From NCBI GenBank assembly GCA_950295325.1, contig OX485806.1, positions 35,156,001-35,220,000 on the forward strand: a DNA stretch of 64,000 nucleotides, given 5' to 3'. Positions 30,362-44,400 of the stretch are shown piece after piece; the first letter of the stretch is position 1, and each line of letters begins with the position of its first letter. The notes under the pieces were generated by a model that was not told the origin of the DNA, searched no databases, and saw nothing but the letters and a program-made list of their open reading frames with translations. Source of the DNA: Polytrichum commune (lineage: Eukaryota; Streptophyta; Polytrichopsida; Polytrichales; Polytrichaceae). The position numbers and the translations under genes were made by a program.

Positions 30362-31345
30362 TTAACTAGGAATAGCTAGTTCAATGTAAACCCTAAAGGT
30401 TTTTTACACACTGGAAGCCTCGACATAAAATTTGTTAGCACAATTACCTGTTCACTTCTCAGAGAAATTGGGTTAGATAGATGCTGGTAGATGCTAGAAC
30501 CAACCGGTCTGAATTTTCTGTCTGCAACGAACGAGGACCGGGTTTTACTATGAAGAGAAACTGAACATTGAGCGTGGCTGAAGAATGTTACGAATTTCTA
30601 CAAATGATGTGTAATAGTGGACTGCCGGGTTACGGCAACTCCAACACAAGATGGGTTATATTTCAAGGAAACAGCAGCCCGACCATCATGCTTTGAGCAG
30701 CCATGTTAATAGATGTGAATAGGCCCTACAATGAGGGTATCGGTTTTTAGTAGCAGACAGAGAACAATATACCCATTATGGAAGATAATTCTTAATGATG
30801 AGGTGATATCCTTGAGTTTATTTGGCCCAAGTAATTTAGCATTTGGATAATGTTACAGTGATTCTGGCAAGTTTACAATATTTGACCTCTTTCCTGGTCC
30901 ACAAATGCACACATTGTTTCTTTCCGTACGATTCTATGGAGTATTCTTGGCTGTAATCACCCGGATTTCTTAGTACATTGCAGTGATGCTCCGATTCACT
31001 TTCCTCTTGATATGCTTGTTGGATTAATTTATGTGAGCCCATATTGGACACTTTGACCCTTGGATAGGATCGCGAATTGCCTCATCCGATCAGCAATTGT
31101 GAATTGTGAAGATTGTTGTGTGGAAGCGTTAAAAAGCGGAGTTGAGGTGAAAGTGTAGATTCTCTTTCTTTAATTGATCAAAGAGGCCTTCCCAATTGTG
31201 TTAACTACTGAACCTAGAATGGTGTCTTTGTTTGAGGATGTAGTCCAATCCCATTGTAAGTTGCAATACATGTCTTTTTGGTGTCCCTTCTTAACTACAA
31301 GCCTTGCCATATAATTTACCCCTCAAATATATTCATATGTATAAG

Positions 31346-31621
31346 ACTACACTATTTCGTCTAATTAGTGTGGGTGGGAGATTCATGTGGATTGGAATTC
31401 AGTGTGGCCTGCATTAAATTTATAGTACTTTCCTTGGTTGACATTAGTAATTTCATGATACTTGCCTTGCCTTGAACTTTCATCCAAATATGTAGACCAA
31501 AAAAATGCACTAAGTTTTCAGTCTGGAAATTACAGTGGGCCACTTCAAAATATAATAAAAAAATCAGTGTGGGTACTTGAGAATTAGTGAGGTCCACACT
31601 AATTAGACCAAACAGTGTAGT
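31346..31621. mobile_element. 276-bp MITE-like element
   Basis: Terminal inverted repeats of about 28 bp: the left begins ACTACACTATTT and the right reverse-complements to ACTACACTGTTT; both continue into GTCTAATTAGTGTGG with one mismatch. The interior is non-coding. A clear target duplication was not found, so the superfamily is unassigned. Confidence 0.7.
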
Positions 31622-32123
31622 GTTTGATCGAGGTCTACATACCTTAGCTCTAAGATCGATTGTTGTTGATTAGTTAGTCGATCATTGAATATGGTAGGAT
31701 TTAGGGTTTAGAGTTTTCATTGAGCCTTCTTTGGAATCTCTGTATATATGATGATAGAAAAAGAGTTCCAACAGGATGCCAGAAGCAAAATCCTGACTTG
31801 CTCGTGATGCTCCAACTTGCTCTTTCCAATATGCCATTTCCAATTTGTGCTGATTTCACTGCACGCTATGCAATTTATGGAATTCATATACATGTTATGC
31901 TGGTGAACCTCACCTTGGAACTGCAATGAAACCTTTTCGAGTTTGAATTCACTATGTCCATCTGTGAAAGCAGATCACATTGATGCCGGCAAGAAAATAG
32001 AATTACAAATATGTAAAAATCTCTCACCACAATGACAGAGTTTGGTGAATTGCTCAGTTTTTGTAAAACCCAGTCATGAGGTGTTGTGGGTTCTTCTTTG
32101 TTCTGTTAATTATATTCGTTGCT

Positions 32124-32144
32124 TATATATATATATATATATAT
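32124..32144. repeat. (TA)n microsatellite
   Basis: About ten uninterrupted TA dinucleotides in the 3' flank of CFAP100. Confidence 0.95.
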
Positions 32145-32482
32145 GTTTCATCCTCCATGGCTCCAAAATTCTCTGGAAGCATTGAAGTTACTTTGAGGTG
32201 CAAGCATTCATTGTGCGTCTGCCTTGCGTGAATATTGAAAAGTTATGAACCTTGGCAACCAAGAGAGGCACACGCTCGAGGTAAATCATGCAATCTGTAA
32301 GTTTATAAATTTCAATCTGTGAAGAGGATAAATTTCTGACACATATTTGCAGGTTTTCCATTAGGGGAACCATGGATGTGTTGCAGCCTACACTTTTTTG
32401 CTCTCTTAATTTCTCAACTATACACTAGTGATGCTAAGAGACAAAGTTACATTTATGTCCTTACAAACCTTCACACGAGGAG

Positions 32483-35400
32483 CTAATAATCTCGTGCCAA
32501 AAACTCGAGGAGCTCCGCATCTTCCTTTGCATTCCCACCATCTCCAGCAGTTCTCTTCTTCCTTATCTTGAGTATCGATTTAAACATCGGCGGCTTTCCT
32601 ATCCTCTTGAAGATTGGCGCCTGTTCACATTCATGTCACCATTTCAAACTTTATTGATTAATGGAACGTGACTTTAATTGACTGGTCAGTTTCTCGTCCT
32701 TGGTGATGTGTATCGGGCATCAATAAGGGTATGTGTACAGATATAAAATACTCAACACAGATGCTACTATAGAAGAGGCGCCTGTTCCCGATCATAACCC
32801 CATCGGCAATTTATAAGGTATTGGAATTTCAATCAAGCTGAGACAAAATTTCGATTAGGCCATAACCAATAGTGTCATGACACATGTTTTGATTTTGAAT
32901 GTTGAAGTGAGGAGGAATGAGCAGTTAAACCGAGTGGTTATGGCAAGCTCTAGTCATTGGTAATATGTTCGGGCCAACTTTTGGCTTCAAAAATTTAGAA
33001 AATTTTCAATTCGAGGAATAAAATTATCGAAATATTTGCAATCCTCATGATTTCTATCTTCCTACACGGAAAAAAATTGCACTGTCTTATACTTCTCCAG
33101 ATTTAGCGCAAAATCTCTTAAGTGATTAGTTATGGACGTGTCTACTCTACATCCTTTAATATTTGTTGTTGATACCCACTTGACATTTTCACACATGTCA
33201 TTGCAAAACTTCATAATATCACATGTATGTGCTCGAGCACTTTACAAATGTATTGTATAGCATGACCTACTGGGTACCATAGTGCGAGTTATCTTTCAAT
33301 ATCCTCACGCACCGGTATGTGGGAAAATATTATATTCGCTCAACACTTGAGGTTGTTAAAGAGGTGTTGAAACATAACTATAAGGAAGTGCTAGAGAAGT
33401 TCAATGCCATGTGGGGGAATGAGGCGGTCTACGTTAGTATAGCAACGATCTTGGATCAATAGAAGTGCCCTTTTGTAGGGTTCTTGTGTACAAGAAGTCA
33501 CCCTTCTTGGGGTCATTTGCTTCCACTTTGTTCACCCTAGAATCGTATCCCTCTTTCTATTTTGAATCTTGATGGCCTTGTATGTTGTTCAGACAATGAA
33601 ATAATTGTTGCATTTGTCGTAGAGGGCTCTCTATTTCATCTTTATATGTGCCAAGATGTAGTTCCCACATGAGATGCAAGTGGTCTTAGCGAATGTGAGT
33701 ATGACACGTAGCAAATCTTGAGGAAAAATAATTCTTTTGTGTTGGAATAGAGAGCCCTCTACGGTATCTCAAAAAAACATACAAACACATATTACCCTCT
33801 CTAAAGGTCACTGCAAATTACAAAATGATCAATGTTAAACTACAAAGTCCTTAGTATTCATTGGAGGGAGAAATTAGAAATCCAATGGATTCAATATAGG
33901 TACCCAATGATGTGATGAGGAAAGTTACAAGTAACATAGGATATTCCAAAACAAACAATCTTGAGATATTCCCATTATATTCTCTAAATGGATAGAATAT
34001 TCTCATAGTATGCCACTATATCACACGCCTCCACAAAATACCCCGTGAATGCAAATGGTTTATAAGTGCGTACCCGAGCACGTTCTAGGCTCCGAACACG
34101 GCGCTCCTCCGATTCCCTTCGAAGAGTTTCCATGTTATTTTCTCGAGCCACCTTGCGCCTCTCCTTCTCCCGGGCTTTCTCTGTTGCTTTCACAAACTCG
34201 GGAGGCATACTCTTTATTGCTACAAAGCCTTCTTCCATTTTGGCCTGTCCAGTTTACACATTGAGCAATGGAATATAACTTACTACCGATCCGAAATACT
34301 TTGAAATCTACCGAAATACCTTGATCGCAATAATTTGTAGCTCTGAGTTGATTGCTTGAGCTTGTAGATGGACCCCATGAGCGTGTGCATGTAAGAGGCC
34401 TAAATGGACATTTGCCACTCCTCCAAAAATAATAAGGGATGTGCACTAGTGGGGAAAATTTTAAAAATCAAATCAAAAGACAGCAACAAAAAGCAACAAC
34501 ATAAACAATCACAACTTCGAATGTTTGTATTTCATGTTTGCCAACCATCATATTTGTGTAGTTTTGTAATCTAGGGTACGTCATAATGGTAGTTGGAATT
34601 GTTCAAACTTCATGCATAAATCCAAATATGCTTAAATCTTAGTTCTTAGGCCCCTGTCTAATCCTTGACATGCACAAAAGCTTGTAATATTTGAGTTGCA
34701 TACTTTAATTTTCAACTAATTGTATCAAAAGTGACCAAACATCTCAAATTAATGCATCCATCAATTTATTTATTTATTTATGTTCAAGAAATCAATGTTA
34801 ATATTAAAGATTTGGGTTCACATACAAAAACTTGGATACTCTTGTGGATGCATATCTAATATGCCGATCATCAATGTCACACATGACTATATTATTCTTA
34901 CCTTCTCCTTGACATAAGACAATGCGCTAAATAAAGTTTCAAACCCATAAGTGTTTTTGTGATGTGATTTTAAAACCTTGGTGAGGACTCGTAGAAATGT
35001 GGTCGAGTAGGTTGAACATTGGCCCCTGTCATCTAAGAACTTAAAAGGTTAATAAGTTGATGCGTGCATTGGATACCTCGATCATGGTGAGCATTTGGAG
35101 TGTGGTAAGGCTTGGGTCAGCATCCATCCCGCATCGCAAGTATGTCGCCAAAACCTTGGCAGTCAAGTCTTCGAACGAAATCTCGTGTTTCTTGTCATTC
35201 ACATTCATGTTCGTTTTGACCTTGAGCGCGATTTGTTTCTCTTCTTCCAGCTTCACCTGGCTTTGCAATATCTGCAACAACAAAAATGCAATGTTCAAGG
35301 GCCATGTTTGGTGTTAAATTTCTCATCGTTAGTTTACTAATAGTCCCAAGCTTCACAACATTGCTTGGGGAGAACGAGTGGTTAGTTACAGATGATGAAC

Positions 35401-38400
35401 CGGCTGAGTTTGAGAAATAACCTGTTGAAGTTGGAGACTTCAGGAGAATTACCCATCTTTTTAGAGGAATCTCTAGAATATACCTCAAATGAATGAAAGC
35501 AAAACCAGAAGATGTCAACATGTAAGATTTAGAATCACTAGGATCTTGATCGACCAGTGATTCTAATCACCAGAATCACTAGGCACTGCTTCACAACATA
35601 ATGAAGGAGGGCGTTTACTAACCCTTATCCTTTCCCTGTAAGACCCAACCCTTTCACTGTACACTACATGAACAATGTTTGTGTCATATAATCCCTTGGA
35701 TTCTTCACAGTTCAAGGAGGCCTCAAAGTATCATATTTGATTAGATCTTCAAACCGAAGATGGAGAACATTACTAAATATTTGGGAAGAACGAAAGTGGT
35801 GCTTATTCTCATGGGTGAAGACACACCCTATTAAAGCATAATATGTCAGCAATAATGGCCTTCATAAAGTAGATTGGATTCAATCGGGTCAGTGGTACTT
35901 CAAGATTTATGATTTCTTGTGCGTGGGCCTATCAAGCTCATCATTTTCGTTCGAGTGAAAGGTTTGCAGTAAGAGAAAACTCAAAGATTGGACAAAGCAA
36001 AACCTTTCATCCTGGGGCCAGCATTTCTTCAAGATTTCTACTTGTTGTTTCAAAGGCTTCTGATGGACTCGCCATTTCCGCCAAGTCCAAAGGATTGTAG
36101 TTTAAAGATTGGAGAAAGCAAAGGTCCCTGGGTCGGTGTAGATCCGACATTTGTGTTTGTTGCATTTAGGGATCTCAATCTCATTGCATTTGGCACGTTC
36201 CAAAGATTGTGATAGATGAGAACTCGGAGATAATTGGACAAAAGCCTGTGATTGTAAACCCTGATGAATTTGGCTTCAATTTACACAAAGAATCATGCAT
36301 AATATCTTGACCGCCGCATTGTTTGTAACCCGGGGGGGAGGGGTGGATTCTTTATTGGAAACCTAAATAATGTGCGTGGGTCATTGTGAAATTGAACCCC
36401 TAGATACAAGAAGTTTATAGAGAAAACAAATGTACACATACTAATGACAAGTTAGAAAATGGACTCATGCATTTACATTAAGCTCTTCTATTAATGTGAT
36501 AAATGCCTTCAAATTCATGAATTAAATAGGCCTTCATTGCATATAAAATCCATTGTCACTCTCCAATGAGAAAGTCATTGAACATTTTGTCATTCATAGC
36601 ATGTAGCTCAACAATTGTATGAAACAAATAAAGACAAGAGCGCAATAACTTTAAGCACAATCCGGAGAGAAAAACTTAAGGAAGCCCATGAGGGCACCAA
36701 GAGCCTCAATTTGTAAGAACCTAGAATCCAAACACAAACCCTAATAAGAACATACATGATAGTCATCGAGGATTATTACATATGACAACAATGGATGATA
36801 ATGTGAGTGGATGAAACTAACACATCAATTGTTCATTCTCTCTCTAAATCTTAGGGCCCCCTTTTGTAAATCTATCATTACTTCAATATTCATAATGACC
36901 TTTTCAAATATACACACTAGAGAAAAATAATACCTCTTCCTTATGCATACTATGTATGCTAATGCCTCAAATAACACCCCTTCTTACACTCACATTAGTT
37001 CATACATGGTATGAAGAGTCCAACCCCTGGGGTTTGTAACTCATAATTAAGTAAAACCAAACATATTTTCAATCTTTGTGCTTTTTGGTTACCTCAATTC
37101 CATTGGTGGATTTGTCAATGCACTTTCCACATATCTAGATTTCATGGGAGATGAGTGATATACCTAAAAGATAAATGAGTGTTTACGATATTGCTATGTG
37201 ATGAAAACAAATTCCTTTTTGATGTTAAATCTATATAATCAACCGATAAGCAATCAATTGATATTATCATGATCAACTTTGCATGTCTTATTAGCGGTTC
37301 TTCCCATATATTTCTATTAAAAGGATCCTACCAATTTAAACACGTTGTTTTAAATGGACTAGGTTTTAGTCTACTTTCACTTAAATATAAGTTTTTAGAA
37401 TGTGGGATACTCTCAACAAACGTATTGAGCGTCACAACTCTAAATACTGATTTCTTAGGCACCATTTAGTAGGCACTAGGCAACCCAACTTGGCCCAACC
37501 CTTTTTAATTGCATGAAAAATTCAAGTAGCCTAGAAATAAACTCACATAACATTGCCAAGGTTTGTGCTCCTTGGCCATTTCTAAATAAAAGAGATTTCA
37601 TGTTTCACGGGGACCTTGCTGCAACACTAAAACTCAAGGTCGTTGTTTTTTTGAGAATCACAACATGTTTGTTCCCAACCCTTAGCCATATTATTCTCAT
37701 GCCTAGAGTGAGAAAACATGAAACTTAGCAATTTTATGCAATTTGGGGAAACAAAGTGTTGAAACTTAAAAAGGTACTAACAGAAATAATGTAAGTAGAA
37801 GAACTAGAGGTCGTGGCATTTAAGTCAATGAACGGGGAGAACCAGGTGCTAGTTCCAGATGAACCAGTTGAGTTTGAGAAATAACCGCTTGAAGTTCAAG
37901 ACTGCAGGAAAACTACTAATCATTTTGAAGGAATATACCTCAAAATATTAAAGAACAACCGGAAGATGACAACATGTAACCAGTTGGACTTGGAAACACT
38001 CGGATTTTGTCCGATTTTGAGATCCTAGTGTTTCCAATGCCAATCGTTTACATGTTGACATCTTTCAGTTTTCCAGGCATAATCTGTAAATTTTCTGAAG
38101 TCTTGAATTTGAACTGGTTGTTTCTGAAACTCAACCGATTCATCTGGAACCAGCGGTCGGTTCTCCCCATTCATTGCCGCTTTCACTGATTTTTAAGTTT
38201 GATGATTTGGCTTCACTGGAAGAACGCACATGGAGAGTGGAGAGTAGAGTCTTGATCTCGGCATCATTTGTGGTGCGCGTCTCTCGGAGCTTCGCTTTTA
38301 AAGACTCCAATGAGCCCTCCACGTCTTGGCTTTGCTGCAACAATGCTAGGTTTGCCACCTCAATGTCGCTGAAAATCTCCAGCAGCTGCAAATTTTAGTT

Positions 38401-41400
38401 CAACATCCCACCACATCACCGCAAACTCTTGGCGTCAGTTTCATGAAACCCTAAAGGCCGAAGCGTTATCTTCCCAAAATCACTTAAAGCAGTTTAGTTT
38501 AGTTCTTCAACTTTTTGCAGAGAGGCAACATCTCTTATGGTAGATCCGATCATACAGATAATATCTTTGTAAAGTTATGGGTGATTATAAAATATTTCAA
38601 TCATTCATGTATTTAAAAATCAGAAGATTATGAGTAAATTTGTATGCTAATATGGTCGGATAGCAATGACCGTTGGACAAAAACGTTTGCTTCAACTTTT
38701 AGGAGTAGGCTTAAGTTCAACATGGTATATTATGGTGAAGAGTGTGATGACTACAACATTGTAGTACATTTTCTTTTCCAATTTGGAGCCAACGTGATGT
38801 TCATTGGTGAGAGTCTAGACCTGTCTAGGATGCTGAAAGAATGTGACCTCTTCATCCTCGTACTCATCGAGGTTCACTTCCCTTCCTGGCAATGTGTGCA
38901 ACAAATTCGTTTCAGTTTGTTTGGGACGAGAAAAAAACGAAGAGGGTGAGGTGTTGCATTATTTTGACGTGGTCCTTCATATTAGAGGTGAAACATGGGA
39001 ATCAAATATTGATGCGACATTCTTTATTCGGTAGTCAAGGTTTATGAAGAAAAGTACCAAATTATGATCACATCCACAAAGTCTAATCATATTGTCTATT
39101 GTTACATTGCACCAAGTGTAATGTAGTTTGATATTAATTTGATGTAGTGTAATAGTTTCTTTGTGGTATTCAAACACGTATTAGGGTGTGCTCTAAAACA
39201 CATTGAATAAAAAAGAACACTTGCGTTAACACTTGAATACCAAAATGCATGTAGATTTTTCGTATTTGGTGACGTAGCTCACCCTCTTGAGAGGCGAGAT
39301 CTCGCCTTTGTGCATCTCGTTGGGCTTTTGCGATGGCTTGCTCTTCAAACCACTCGAGAGGGGTGAGGCTCACCAAGAACTCCTTGTACTTCTTGCACTC
39401 TTCTAATTGCTCCTCATACTGCAATCTTTGGCCCCATCATAGAGCACCAAGAAACTTTATAATGATAACTCATTCGATTTCCTTTGTCAAGAAAACAATC
39501 TACATGTTCACTTGCTTTTGTCAATACTAACATGTATCATGGGAATCTCTCCGTCCAAAGGCTACTCCTCCAAAGGTCGGGCACTTTCTAATGGTCATAA
39601 TTGGGGCAACTTCATTGTCCGTTTTTCTCCCTTATTAGGCTCACCGAGATCCTTCAATGCATGCCGACTTTTAGGAAGACCGATTGACCAATGACCAACC
39701 CACAATTATTGGAGAGACCATCACGGGTAAAGACATCACAAATCGAGGGAGAACGGAACCTGTGCAACTTATATTGCATCTATCAAGAAATTGTCAATTC
39801 ACAAAAATTGGATTTTCTAGTATGAATGATCTGTTAGTTTTTATTGATACTTCTGTGTTGTATTATTCAGGTTTTGTTGTACAACTTACTTATGAGAAAG
39901 GTCATAATCAGGTAAGAGTAGACTCACCTTGCTTGCTTCAGCTTTCACAACTCCAATTTCTATGTTGAGTTTCTTGATCTCAATCACCTGCAATGTGAAT
40001 ACCTAAAAGGTAAGAAAATTTGGCATGGACAGCACATAGATCTTTGCAATCGCGTTTCCCTAGCTTTCCTTTGTCTAAGTGTTGCAATAAAAAAAATTTG
40101 CATGAAATTGGATAGAATTTAAATGATTCTACGTGAGTATTTAACAGGTGAGATGAGACCTTGTCTTGCTTCAGTTTGGTGTTTCTCTCTGCTTTTCTGA
40201 GCGCTTCTTGCAACTAGATTCATGTGAAATCCAACACACATGTGTCACCATAATATCTTTGAAGAAAATCGTAGACCAATATTTGTATTGGAAAATCATC
40301 TATCATCAGCAGTGAGTAGATTTTAAAACATGCAGAACTTATAGTTCTGTTTATTATTATTGTCAAGCTCCTGTGAAATGAAATGAAATTGATTTTAAAG
40401 TCCAAGAAGCCGAAAAGGCTAATAGGACTGAAATTACATCACGATGGTTTCAAACCAACTAATTCTCTTGAGTGGTGGAGTGCAGTAGCCTCCATGAGAC
40501 AAAGGCTAATATTAGCTTGGTGGTCCAATTGAAAGAAAGACTTGAGGCGTCCTAGGACTACATTCTCAAACAATGATGGAAACTTATCTCTAATGGGCTT
40601 ATATAAGGGACATTCCAACATGAAATGTGCCTCATTTTCAACTACATTATTAAGAGCAAAAGTGACCATCGTCCAGGTGCAATGGCTAATCCATGATTCG
40701 AGGTGTGATAAGTGGCAATCATCTTGCGTTGTGGTGGTGTCAGTGATTGCTTCAAGTATAATTCACATTCGTATTTGAGAAAATCCTTGAGGTGGAGGTA
40801 ATCTAGTTTCTTCCCTAAGAGATGGAAAGAGCTCTATTCTTTAACAAGAAAGGCCTTCTTGATATCATCATCATATGGTATTAAATGTGGTTGGGTTGTC
40901 ATGGATGTCCCAATGAGATAGACCCCATGATGTTTTCCACATCGTTGTCAATTTGTGCCAAGTGTTAAATCCTTGTTCGCCCAAGTGTTGGGAAAGTAAG
41001 GTTGCTTTGCTGACTAACCAAGAGGGGGATACATGGAGGAGTCATACTTATCAATTATAGGTATAGGTGTGTGAATGTGACTTATCTACCTTCTCATCAT
41101 TTTTCTTCAAGAATGCATCAAACTCTTGAGTATCCTCCTCTAACATTTCATCGCTTTTTCTTAGTGCCTGCTTGTTTCCAAAAGTCTCAAAAGTTTGGAG
41201 AAATCAATAATTAACCTTAAACTTTCAGTGTCAAAATAGGGCGAGATAAGCATAAAATGACCTACCTACAATAAAAACGACATGTCCATATAACACTGAA
41301 TCCGTTGAATCAGGCAAATGGAAAATTCACTGGAGAGAAGCATTGATTGGTTCACAAATCACATGGTCCCACAACTGAGATGGTATTGAGAGCCAATTTT

Positions 41401-44400
41401 AAGAACTAAAGTTCCCTTAAAAAGAATTCTAGATTGAGTTTCACCTAGGAGTTTTTAATGAATCAACCTCAAATGGCCTTTCACATGGAAATATTTTCCA
41501 AGGGAAAACCTCTAGCAGATGGAATTCACTACACTACATAATGCACTAGTCCTAGTACATTTCAAGCAAGAGAATATCCCAGCTCAAACTCTATGAAATT
41601 ATTATAGTATATTCATTACCATGTAGTGCTACGCATTTGATGACAAATCCAACTTTGAGTTGCTTTTAAAGCTACAAATCAGTCCAATCATATATTATGC
41701 CAAGGATTCAACGTTGTGTAACTAAGAGGAACCTCTTCACGTTGAAAAATCCGTTCTTCAAGCTTGCGTATTTCTGCTCGCTTGGTGTCCAGACTCATTT
41801 GCACAAAGAAGATCTCTCTCTTTTTGGCAACATATTCTTGTAGATTTTCCTACACGTGTGGAACAAACAATCAGCACAATTCATCTCCTGACATGTTAAC
41901 TGCATTGCGAAACATGATTTGAACATCAGACTGCAAACATATATATATATACACTCTTCAGATCATTGTGCAATTTACTAGGACTATTCTAGGTCACCAC
42001 ACCATTCTTCACTTATAAATGCAAAGTAAGCAATCGCAAAAGCATTGAAGAAGCCAGCATGAGTGGTAATACATTTCTACAAAAGTGATCATTAAAACCT
42101 CATTTCATTCAATCCTATTGAACATGTCAACTTTTTTTAAATGATCGAGCATAGTTTTGCATGTTTTATATATGGAGTAATGATTTACTTTAGAATTTCA
42201 AGATCTGCTTGACAAATGCACAAAACAAAGAAGTAGTGAGAACTTTGTTATGCTCATCATAATCTATGATAGAAACAATTGAAAAAGGATAAGGAACGTT
42301 AGTGCAGTACACTGGCATCAATGACATGCGGTTTCCATTCACCACCTTTAAGCATGGTAGATAATTGGTGACAACCAAAACTTTACCTTTTCACGGTGAT
42401 AGAAGCAGGTTTGAAGCATGGGAGGTGCTTGCTTCAATTCCAACAACAAGTTCTCCATGGCTCTATCCATGTCTTTAAGTTGCTGCAACAACCATACATG
42501 CCAATCTCATGAGCATTAGGACACAATTTGAGCAATTTTTGAAAGGAAGGCAACACACACTAACCATATATCAAGGGAAACCTCTTGAGCATATTAGTAT
42601 TACCATCTTACCTAGGCGGCTTTCATGGAATTTTTTTTGAATACACCAAAATTTATGACAATTATAGAAATATAACAAGAAATTTTAACAAGGATTTGTT
42701 TTGGGGGAAAACATAATTTTCTAGCTTGTTAAAATAGAGTGTTTGAAAATGAATAAAAAATGTGGTTCTTAGATTCAAAACTGGCCGAGTCATATGAGTA
42801 TTGATCTCAAATCATGTCAATGAAAATATCAATGTTAGATATTCCTATCCTATTCTTAAACAATTTTCATGCAATTCTAGCATACTTGACTAGGTTGTTG
42901 GATATTATTATATACAAGGGTACCTCTCATGCATCCAATGTAGATATTTCAAACTTGGAATTTCGTTATTCAAATAGATTTGACTTCAAAGATGAGTTCA
43001 AAGACCTTCAAGGCAACGTGTTGGGAGAACAACCAAGATGAAACGTCCTCACACTATTCGAGGTATGTTTTGGTTTGGACAAATGAAAAGACACTGACAT
43101 TCAATGTTCGTTGACCACCTCCTACCCATGGCTATGCGACGGTTTGGACAGATGAAATTTATATTTGTTTACAACGATTATAACTCTTGTGCACAAAAAA
43201 AACGCAAAGACTTATTCCATACAAACACCTCCAATTCATCCATTGAAAGGTTGGGAACCATTTCTATCTCATATTTTATCTATATTCTAAAAACATGAGT
43301 GATATGAGTTTGAAATCAACTTCAAAGACCCCAAATTAATGTGGTGAATCCAATTGAGATAGATTTACCACGAACTTGTGAAGGATTGTCTTTAAATTTG
43401 GATAGTTGAGAGATATGCTTGTGTGCTTGATCTTAAAATGGCCATGGGGAATTACGATGTCCAATAATACCTTTCAATTCATCTAGTTGTAATGTTGAAA
43501 AGCACCTATAAAATCATTTGAAAATCCTTCGAGCTCAGTTGAAATTAGAGTTACAGCTTCAAAATATTAGTAAAGCAAGCCTCAAGGTAAGAGCACCTTA
43601 CACCGAGAAGTAAGGTATTTAGCATACATGTGGCAACCATATGAACTGAAATTTTTAATTCCCAAGTAGAAAAAAGAAACATGGTGCACTACAAAAAAGT
43701 ATAATTTCTCTCAATATTGAAATACATACAACTTTTTGAAGTGAAAACTATGTTGTCATCCAAAATTGTGTGTGTATGTGTGTGTGTGGGGTGGGGGGGT
43801 GTCTAATGTTGATATGGTGAACATTCATTCTCAAAATCAACATGTATTGCTTATGTAAGATTTCGGGGGTGTTGGTTTTGGTGTTGTCTCGGTTTAAGGT
43901 GCTCCGACCTCACATATGCATGTTGTTGGCCACTTTCTAAAGAAATCAAAGATGGAGCCAACGTTTAGGTTGGCGTGGATGAAAGACACTTCACCCTAAG
44001 GTAGAAATACCATAACCCGTTAACCACCCTCTAGCCGTGCTCTAGACCGTCGTCATAATGGTGAAGTGCCATTTCTAAAATTGGTCATGGCTCAGCGGCA
44101 ACTTCAATGCATGCACACTTAGTGTAGCCAATGGGAGTCAAGTGTTAATGTACTCATGAGGTAACCGATTTAAGCGATGTTCTGTATGGAAATGCAGATT
44201 ACAATGTTCGGTGTAGGGAGAATCTAGTGAACGAGTAGGGGTTTGGACAACTTTCCACTTTGAAAAATTGTAGCGTTTTTTGTATAGGGCAGAAAAATAT
44301 GAAACAACTTGCATTCTTCATGAATCCTTCTCGTCTATCTTGGAAAATTATCTCATGATTGTCAGACCAGATCTTCAATGTGAATCACCTTATTTTCACG

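Larger units (their letters stand above)
30150..32482. other. intergenic DNA between the two genes
   Basis: Holds the 3' flanks of the C2 gene and of CFAP100, which converge here. No further coding sequence is supported. It contains a telomere-like tract (30318-30361), a MITE-like element (31346-31621) and an AT dinucleotide run (32124-32144). Confidence 0.6.
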
